Both the position numbers and the translations under genes were made by a program. Positions 8,120 through 14,011 of a stretch of DNA of 15,881 bases are shown here, piece by piece (positions within the stretch are counted from its first letter, which is position 1; every line of letters starts with the position of its first letter). Source of the DNA: an uncultured Clostridia bacterium (GTDB lineage Bacteria > Bacillota > Clostridia > Christensenellales > Borkfalkiaceae); assembly GCA_947632165.1 (NCBI GenBank), contig CANROI010000013.1:1-15881 (forward strand), given 5' to 3'. Under the pieces are notes generated by a model. The model made no database searches, was not told where the DNA came from, and saw only the letters and a list, made by a program, of their open reading frames with translations.

Positions 8120-8171
8120 CGTGACTTGAAATTTGCGCTTCGTGACGAAGCACTTGAAAATGACCTGCTTC
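8120..8171 (+). promoter_or_regulatory. Repeat-rich intergenic element with alternative hairpins
   Basis: CGTGAC occurs at 8120 and 8141, and ACTTGAAA at 8124 and 8152. A hairpin GCTTCG-TGA-CGAAGC spans 8137-8151. The GAAGCA arm (8147-8152) can instead pair with TGCTTC at 8166-8171, so the two hairpins exclude each other. The element overlaps the -35 box of an upstream promoter candidate. It could be an operator, a leader structure or a dispersed repeat; the sequence alone does not decide. Confidence 0.4.
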
Positions 8172-8182
8172 CGTGATAGTAT
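8154..8182 (+). promoter_or_regulatory. Candidate upstream promoter for the GH3 gene
   Basis: TTGAAA (8154-8159) is 17 nt from TAGTAT (8177-8182), which is preceded by TG at the extended -10 position (8174-8175). It would give a leader of about 78 nt. The -10 box matches the consensus only at four of six bases. Confidence 0.4.
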
Positions 8183-8188
8183 ATGCCA

Positions 8189-8217
8189 TGGTAAAGTATC
8201 GTTTTATTCAATATAAT
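8189..8217 (+). promoter_or_regulatory. Candidate proximal promoter for the GH3 gene
   Basis: A perfect TATAAT (8212-8217) lies in an AT-rich stretch. The best -35 at a 17-nt spacing is TGGTAA (8189-8194), a poor match. Transcription would start near 8224, about 43 nt before the ATG. The weak -35 could mean that an activator is required. Confidence 0.45.
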
Positions 8218-8266
8218 GATTAAACACGAAAAATACCGCAATTACAAACATTTTTAGGAGGTAGTT

Positions 8267-11200
8267 ATGAAAAAGGCAAACAAGGCAATGTTAGCCGTTG
8301 GCTCCGTGGCGGTCGGACTGTTATTCGCCGGCACCACGTTTGCAGGTACGGCGATCGACGTCTCCGCCGCAGCAAAGACCTACGAAGGGATCTTGCAGAA
8401 GTTGGAGACGAGCAGTGCGGAAGATGCGCTCGAGAAGTCGAAGAAGTTCAACGAGACCATCGGCGAAGAGGGCTTCGTGCTCCTCAAGAACGAGAACAAT
8501 GCGCTTCCCCTCAAGGAAGGCAGCAGAAAGGTCAACCTGTTGGGCAAGAACTGGGTGAACCCCGCTTACGGCGGATCGGGTTCCTCTTCCTTCGACGCGA
8601 ACTCCGGTTCCGGCATCGACGTCTTCTCCGCGCTCGAAGCGGAGGGCTTCACCTACAATAAAGATCTGAAGACCTTCTACGGCGACAAGGCGAAGTCCGG
8701 TGAGGGCAGACCCAGCTACTCTTACGGCGCAAGCAACATGATCACGGGCGAGACGCCCATCGCTTCCTACTCCGAAGAGCTGCTCGGCACCCTCGAAAAT
8801 TATAAGGATGCGAACATCGTCATGGTCTCCCGTGTCGGCGGCGAAGGCTATGAAGTGACGAACTTCTACGAAGAAGGCGCAACGAGCAATCCCGGCAACA
8901 CTCCCGTTGAAGCAAGCCGCAAGAATTACCTCGAAGAGCATTACCTGATGCTCGACGATAACGAGAAAGAAGTCCTGAAGCTCGCTTCCGAAAAGGGCGG
9001 CAAGAAGGTCATCCTCGTCATCAACGCGGCGCAGCCCCTCGAACTCCATGAAGAAGACATCGCGCTCTGCGACGCCATCCTCTGGGTCGGGCTTCCCGGC
9101 TCCACCGGTTTTGCGGCGCTTCCCCGCATCCTCTCCGGCAAGGTGAACCCTTCGGGCAGGACGGTGGATACATACGCGAAGGATTTCTGGTCCATCCCCG
9201 CTTATCAGAACTTCTCCCTCAACCAGGAGGGAGAAAAGCGGCAGGATCCCGGCAATTCGTCGAGCCCGATCGTCTCCAAGGGCAACGGCGTCTATAGCGC
9301 GGACGGCAGCATGAGCAGCGCCACCGTCGTCACCTACGAAGAGGGCATCTATGTGGGCTACCGCTATTTCGAGACCCGCGCCTTCGTCGAAGACGACAAC
9401 GACAAGTGGTACAACGAGAACGTCAACTATCCCTTCGGCTATGGCTTGAGCTACACCACGTTCGAGTATACGAACGTCAACTTCAAGACCTCGACCATCG
9501 AGAAGGACGGCACCGTCGAAGTGGAAGTCACCGTCAAGAACACGGGCTCCGTCGCGGGCAAAGAAGTGGTTCAGCTCTACTATTCCGCTCCTTATTACGA
9601 CAACGAGATCGAAAAATCCCATGTCGTGCTCGGCGACTTCGCAAAGACCAAGGAGATCGCGCCTCAGGCGACCGACACCGTGACCCTCAAGATCCGCGTG
9701 AAGGATATGGCGTCTTACGACTTCAACGACCTCAACGACAACGGCTATAAGACCTTTGAGCTCGACGAGGGCGACTATACCTTCTATGTCGGCAGCAATG
9801 CGCATGCATGGTATCAGGCAAAGACGGAGAACAAGAAGACGATCACCCTTGATGAAGGCTATCAGTACGAGATCGATATCGATGAGAACAACGATCACAA
9901 CGACAACCAGTTTGACGACGTCTCCAAGGGACTGAAGGGCGAAGGGATCGAAGTGCTCTCCAGAATGGACTTCGAAGGAACGATGCCCACCCATCCCGAC
10001 AAGGATGAGAGAACGGCAGACGCCGCGACCATCACCAAGCTCACGACCTATGGCATTTACGGTACGCGGTCGCAGGACGGCGAATATTCCGATCCCACCG
10101 GCGAGAACTACGATAAGGACCAGCCTTGGTACACCGACAAGATGCCCACCCAGGCGCAGACCGAACTCAAGGGCGACGAAGAGGGGATCATCAAGCTCCT
10201 CGAGCTCGCAGATAAGGATTACGATGATCCGATGTGGGATCAGTTCCTCAACCAGTTCACTGTGCAGCAGCTTGTTGCGTTCGTGGAGCAGGGCTACTTC
10301 ACGACGCAGGCCGTCGAAGCGCTCGGCATCCCCGAATCCAAGAACCCAGACGGCCCCTTCGGCTTCGTGTTCCAGGCGCCCGGCCACAGCTCCAACCGCT
10401 GCTACTTCTGTTCCCCTTGCATCGTTGCGGCTACCTTCAACAAGGAGATCGCAAGACGTCAGGGTGAATTCATCGGCGAAGACGGCGCATGGATGGGCTA
10501 CAACGGCATCTACGGCCCCGGCGTCAACATTCACAGAACTCCCTTCTCCGGACGTAACTTCGAGTACTATTCCGAAGATGCGACCCTTGCCGCGACCATG
10601 TGCAGAGAGGTCGTTGCGGGTATGCAGTCGAGAGGCGTCATGCCTTACATCAAACACTTCGCACTCAACGATCAGGAACAGGATCGTAACGGCGTTGCAA
10701 CTTATGCAAACGAGCAGACCATCCGTGAGATCTATCTGAGAGCTTTCCAGTGGGCGGTAGAGGATTCGAAAGCCCTCGGCATCATGTCCTCCTTCAACCG
10801 CATCGGTACGACTTGGACGGGCGCAAGCTATCCGCTCCTCACCAACGTCCTCCGCAAGGAATGGGGCTTCAGGGGCATCGTCGTCACCGACTGGGCGAAC
10901 GGCGGCTACATGAACCTCGACCAGATGATCCGTGCCGGAAATGATCTTTCGCTTTCCGCAAGAGGTCAGCATGTCGGCGGCTGCACCGAACCCCTCGTTC
11001 CCAACGAATGGGGTGGCATGTCCGGTCCCGATTACAGCGATCCCAGAGCGCTCACTCCGACTCATGTCGCCGCCATGAGACAGGCGACCAAGAACATCTG
11101 CTACGCAGTGCTCCACACTTGCGAAATGGGCAAACTCACCGAGTACGACGAACTCTGCGTCAACGACAGCTACAAGTTCTATGCAGACGGCAGTGACCTG

Positions 11201-12067
11201 ACGATCGACTTCCACAGCGAAGTGTACGAAACCTATTGCAAGGCGCAGGGCTACACCGTTGAATATGAGATCACGAAGCCCGACGCCATCGTCAGATCCG
11301 AGGCCGAAAAGGGCAACAACAGCGCGACGAATGCCGAACAGCTTCCCGCAGCCAATGTCTCCATCGACAAGACTTCCGGTATCGTGACAATCAAGCACGA
11401 CGGCCTGAAGGCCCAGAAATACAGCCTCTGCGTTTCCATCAAGATCACGAAGGACGACCAGAGCAACTATATCGGGCAGAGCGCCCAGACCATCATCGAC
11501 GTGCTCGAGATCGACGCAGATGAGTATGTGCAGCAGCTCGAAGCGAAGATCACGGAACTCGAAGCGCAGGTCGAAGACCTCGAAACGCAGATCGGCGTCC
11601 TCAGGAGCCAGCTCAATACGTTGAACACCACAGTCACCGAGCTCACCCAGCGCATCGATGCGCTCGAAAAAGCGGGCGGCGGCGATAGCGGAGATAGCAG
11701 CGAGGAGATCAAGGCGCTCCAGACCACGGTCGCCACGTTGAATTCCACGATCGAAACGCTTCAGGGCACGATCACCTCTCTCCAGAGCGATCTCAAGGCG
11801 GCTCAGGACAAGATCGCCGCGCTCGAAAAAGCGGGCGGCAGCGAAGTCTCGAAGGACGACCTCAAGAAGCTCGAAGATTCGAACAAGCAGCTTCAGGATC
11901 AGATCAAGGATCTTGAGAGCAAGATCAAAGATCTCCAGAATAGCCAGAACACTACGGAACAGCCCAAGGAAGGCGGCTGCGGCGGCGTCATCGGCCTCGG
12001 CAGCGCGCTCGTTGCGGCAGTCACCGTTCTCGGCGGCGCGGCGATCGTTCTGAAGAAGAGAAAGTAA
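8267..12067 (+). CDS. Surface GH3 glycosidase (beta-glucosidase-like), inverted domain order, coiled-coil stalk and C-terminal anchor
   Basis: Exported enzyme of 1266 residues expected to remove beta-linked glucose or related sugars from glycan or glycoside ends. A signal peptide (residues 1-26 or 1-34) leads into the GH3 C-terminal-type domain (EGFVLLKNENNALPL ... SRVGGEGYE, candidate acid/base Glu193). Next are a fibronectin-III-like domain (~381-520) and an Asp/Asn-rich linker (IDIDENNDHNDNQFDD). The (beta/alpha)8 catalytic domain comes last (~620-960): GRNFEYYSED (762-771), KHFALNDQE (from 796), and GFRGIVVTDW with nucleophile Asp875. This order reverses most GH3 enzymes but is known from Ruminococcus albus and Butyrivibrio. 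Residues ~1084-1230 are heptad-rich coiled coil, then GGCGG (1236-1240), a membrane helix and a KKRK tail. AGGAGGT at 8256-8262 is ideal. AGA and CGT codons are commoner than in the upstream operon, which may reflect high expression. The exact substrate is unknown. Confidence 0.92.
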   Translation: MKKANKAMLAVGSVAVGLLFAGTTFAGTAIDVSAAAKTYEGILQKLETSSAEDALEKSKKFNETIGEEGFVLLKNENNALPLKEGSRKVNLLGKNWVNPAYGGSGSSSFDANSGSGIDVFSALEAEGFTYNKDLKTFYGDKAKSGEGRPSYSYGASNMITGETPIASYSEELLGTLENYKDANIVMVSRVGGEGYEVTNFYEEGATSNPGNTPVEASRKNYLEEHYLMLDDNEKEVLKLASEKGGKKVILVINAAQPLELHEEDIALCDAILWVGLPGSTGFAALPRILSGKVNPSGRTVDTYAKDFWSIPAYQNFSLNQEGEKRQDPGNSSSPIVSKGNGVYSADGSMSSATVVTYEEGIYVGYRYFETRAFVEDDNDKWYNENVNYPFGYGLSYTTFEYTNVNFKTSTIEKDGTVEVEVTVKNTGSVAGKEVVQLYYSAPYYDNEIEKSHVVLGDFAKTKEIAPQATDTVTLKIRVKDMASYDFNDLNDNGYKTFELDEGDYTFYVGSNAHAWYQAKTENKKTITLDEGYQYEIDIDENNDHNDNQFDDVSKGLKGEGIEVLSRMDFEGTMPTHPDKDERTADAATITKLTTYGIYGTRSQDGEYSDPTGENYDKDQPWYTDKMPTQAQTELKGDEEGIIKLLELADKDYDDPMWDQFLNQFTVQQLVAFVEQGYFTTQAVEALGIPESKNPDGPFGFVFQAPGHSSNRCYFCSPCIVAATFNKEIARRQGEFIGEDGAWMGYNGIYGPGVNIHRTPFSGRNFEYYSEDATLAATMCREVVAGMQSRGVMPYIKHFALNDQEQDRNGVATYANEQTIREIYLRAFQWAVEDSKALGIMSSFNRIGTTWTGASYPLLTNVLRKEWGFRGIVVTDWANGGYMNLDQMIRAGNDLSLSARGQHVGGCTEPLVPNEWGGMSGPDYSDPRALTPTHVAAMRQATKNICYAVLHTCEMGKLTEYDELCVNDSYKFYADGSDLTIDFHSEVYETYCKAQGYTVEYEITKPDAIVRSEAEKGNNSATNAEQLPAANVSIDKTSGIVTIKHDGLKAQKYSLCVSIKITKDDQSNYIGQSAQTIIDVLEIDADEYVQQLEAKITELEAQVEDLETQIGVLRSQLNTLNTTVTELTQRIDALEKAGGGDSGDSSEEIKALQTTVATLNSTIETLQGTITSLQSDLKAAQDKIAALEKAGGSEVSKDDLKKLEDSNKQLQDQIKDLESKIKDLQNSQNTTEQPKEGGCGGVIGLGSALVAAVTVLGGAAIVLKKRK
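11660..11839 (+). repeat. 21-bp direct repeat within the coiled-coil region
   Basis: The same 21 bases, encoding ALEKAGG, occur at 11660-11680 and 11819-11839. Each copy ends one block of heptads and is followed by a Gly/Ser break. This suggests that the stalk grew by duplication of a segment of about 159 bp, since the flanking residues (RIDALEKAGG and KIAALEKAGG) also agree. Confidence 0.6.
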
Positions 12068-12098
12068 TCAGACTGTAAGCATAGTTCCTACCCCCCAA

Positions 12099-12143
12099 TT
12101 TTCTATGTGCCGGCGAAAGTCGGCACATAGAAAAAATTTTTTT
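12099..12143 (+). terminator. Strong hairpin with U-tract between GH3 and lipoprotein genes
   Basis: The stem pairs 12099-12114 with 12119-12134 (16 bp, one G-U pair) around a GAAA tetraloop, and seven Ts follow at 12137-12143. This is an excellent intrinsic terminator. Only 7 nt separate the T tract from the lipoprotein gene's SD (AGGAG at 12151-12155), so no promoter fits between them. It therefore probably acts as a partial terminator or as an mRNA-stabilising 3' end. Confidence 0.9.
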
Positions 12144-12165
12144 AGTCGATAGGAGAAAATAAGAC

Positions 12166-14001
12166 ATGAATAAGATTTTGAAAGCATTTTCTTTGTTCGT
12201 CGCCCTGGGATTGGCGGTCTCCTGCGCCGCTTGCGACGAAACCCCCCAGCCCGGACCCGGCCCTAATCCCGGGACCAATCCCGGCACCAACCCGGGGACG
12301 AATCCGGGGACGAATCCGGGGACCAATCCCGGCACCGATCCCGCCGAAAAAGCGCTCACCTACACCGGGTCGACCCTTGCGGCGGCGACGGTAGGCGAGG
12401 CCTATTCCGCGACCGTTGCGACGGCAACGGGTGCGACGGGCATCTCTTATGCGCTCAAGAGCGGCAGCGCTCTGCCCGAAGGGCTCAAACTCGCGGCGGA
12501 CGGCGCGATCTCCGGTACGCCCACGACGGCCGTGGCGGAGGCCTCCTTCACGGTCACCGCTTCCGCTTCCGGCTATACCTCCGCGGACGCGACCTTCAAG
12601 CTCACGGTAGAGGAGGGCGTCGACCGCATCACCTATAACGATTTCACGGCAGACCGCGGCGTGGCGGGCGCCTACTATACCGCCATGCTCGACAAGGCGA
12701 CGGGCGCGGACAACATCACCTATAAAGTGGCGTCCGATTCCTCCCTGCCCGAGGGGCTCACCCTGCTCGAGACGGGCTTCATTCACGGCAAAGTCGCGCA
12801 AGACGGCAGACAGTCCTTCAAAGTCGTCGCCTCCGCAGAGGGCTACGAGGATGCGACCGCGTCGGTTCTGATCATCTTTGGCAAGTCCACGGCAGAGGGC
12901 GAGGGCAAGATCTCCGGCCACACCAACAAGACGGTGACCGGCGCGATGGTCGGCAAACTCTATGTCGGGCTTCCCGGCGAAGAGGGCTCCTTCGCGACCG
13001 CGACCGCTTCCAACGAGGCGAGCGTCACCTACAGGCTTGCGGACGGCGAAACCATGCCCGAAGGGCTGGAACTCTTCCCCAACGGCGCCGTTTACGGCAC
13101 GCCCGTGAAGAACGGCGATACGAAGGTCAAAATCACGGCCTCCGCGGAAGGCTGCGCAAAAGAAGTCACCGCGACCATCACCTTCAAGATCGTGGAGCCC
13201 GCGCTTCCCTACGACAAGACGTTCACCCTCGAACAGGCGATCGTCGGAACGCCTTACAGCGCGAGCGTCAAATCCACGCTTGCACCCGAGGGGCTTGCGA
13301 TCACCTATAAGATCGCGGAGGGTACCTCGCTTCCCGACGGCCTTACGCTCTCTGCAGACGGCATGATCGGCGGCACACCTACCGCCTCCGTCAAGAAGCG
13401 TGCATTTGCGGTCGTCGCGAGCGCAGCGGGCTATTCGGACTCCACCTGCAACATTTCGATCGAGGTCAGAGATCCCGAAGAAGTCGCACAGAACGGCAGA
13501 CTCGAAGCGGAATATGTCAACCTCATCGGCAAGAGCGGCGCAGGCTATTCGGGCGCTGCTTCGGATGAACAGCACGTACAGGCATCCGCTTCCGCAAGCA
13601 ACGGTTACTTCGTCGGCTACACGCACCAGACGGGCTGGAACATCGAATTCAAGTTCAAATCTTCGGCCGCGGCGTCGGGCGTCAAACTCGAGATCCAGCT
13701 TCTCTCCGAGCTCGGCGCGGTCACCTTTACCCCCAAGGAATTCGGGATCTTGCTCAACGGAAAGGAAGTCAGCTACAGCAGCTTTGCCATGGAAGGCACG
13801 GCGGGCGGTTGGGGCGCTCCCAAGCTCTTCACCGTCGGCAACGTCGATCTGAACGAGGGCGAGAACTCGCTCGTGCTCATCGTGAGAGAGAACACCTTCA
13901 TGAAGGGTTCGAGCTCGGGCGGCCCCGGCATCGACTTTGTGCAGTTCACCACGACTTCCACCATCACCTGGGCGCCTCAGAAGTATAACACCAACAAGTA
14001 A
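12166..14001 (+). CDS. Surface lipoprotein with Ig-like (He_PIG) repeats and a CBM6/35-like domain
   Basis: Protein of 611 residues without a recognisable enzyme domain. A lipoprotein-type signal (SLFVALGLAVSCAACDE; candidate Cys20 or Cys23) is followed by a flexible Pro-Gly-Thr-Asn linker (~29-59). Four Ig-like repeats follow at about 63-149, 152-241, 249-344 and 345-440; each has the He_PIG pattern of a G-x-Y segment, LPEGL or LPDGL (MPEGL in one), then DGxIxGTP or a variant, and a strand-rich end. The C-terminal domain (~445-599) begins RLEAEYVNL and ends PGIDFVQF, typical of CBM6/CBM35 beta-sandwich sugar-binding modules. It likely holds a polysaccharide at the cell surface near the two GH3 enzymes encoded on either side. 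The start is set by AGGAG at 12151-12155. The next gene follows after 10 nt, so they are co-transcribed. The ligand is unknown. Confidence 0.85.
   Translation: MNKILKAFSLFVALGLAVSCAACDETPQPGPGPNPGTNPGTNPGTNPGTNPGTNPGTDPAEKALTYTGSTLAAATVGEAYSATVATATGATGISYALKSGSALPEGLKLAADGAISGTPTTAVAEASFTVTASASGYTSADATFKLTVEEGVDRITYNDFTADRGVAGAYYTAMLDKATGADNITYKVASDSSLPEGLTLLETGFIHGKVAQDGRQSFKVVASAEGYEDATASVLIIFGKSTAEGEGKISGHTNKTVTGAMVGKLYVGLPGEEGSFATATASNEASVTYRLADGETMPEGLELFPNGAVYGTPVKNGDTKVKITASAEGCAKEVTATITFKIVEPALPYDKTFTLEQAIVGTPYSASVKSTLAPEGLAITYKIAEGTSLPDGLTLSADGMIGGTPTASVKKRAFAVVASAAGYSDSTCNISIEVRDPEEVAQNGRLEAEYVNLIGKSGAGYSGAASDEQHVQASASASNGYFVGYTHQTGWNIEFKFKSSAAASGVKLEIQLLSELGAVTFTPKEFGILLNGKEVSYSSFAMEGTAGGWGAPKLFTVGNVDLNEGENSLVLIVRENTFMKGSSSGGPGIDFVQFTTTSTITWAPQKYNTNK
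12268..12339 (+). repeat. Six 12-bp tandem repeats encoding PGTN
   Basis: Six in-frame 12-bp units (five Pro-Gly-Thr-Asn and a final Pro-Gly-Thr-Asp) run without interruption and differ only at third codon positions. They form a flexible spacer between the lipid anchor and the first Ig-like domain. The repeat number could vary between strains by slippage without breaking the frame. Confidence 0.9.
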
Positions 14002-14011
14002 GAGGTGCGTC

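Noticed and set aside
8053..8241. Small minus-strand frame in the intergenic region
   Set aside because: It overlaps the operon terminator and both candidate promoters, and its translation shows no domain or convincing RBS.
9869..9922. Dockerin or EF-hand in the Asp/Asn-rich linker of the first GH3
   Set aside because: Only one acidic stretch is present and there is no paired loop-helix repeat. It may bind calcium, but the sequence does not support a dockerin.
8321..11398. A 1025-codon open frame on the minus strand, opposite the GH3 gene
   Set aside because: The GH3 frame on the + strand has intact family motifs and an ideal RBS. The antisense frame stays open because the sense gene avoids TTA, CTA and TCA codons. 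The other long minus-strand frames (2406-3470, 3726-5006, 6098-7954, 12142-14109, 13964-15739) have the same cause and show no recognisable domains.
12268..12339. CRISPR-like or regulatory tandem array
   Set aside because: The units are 12 bp, directly adjacent without spacers, and in frame as a PGTN linker of the lipoprotein.
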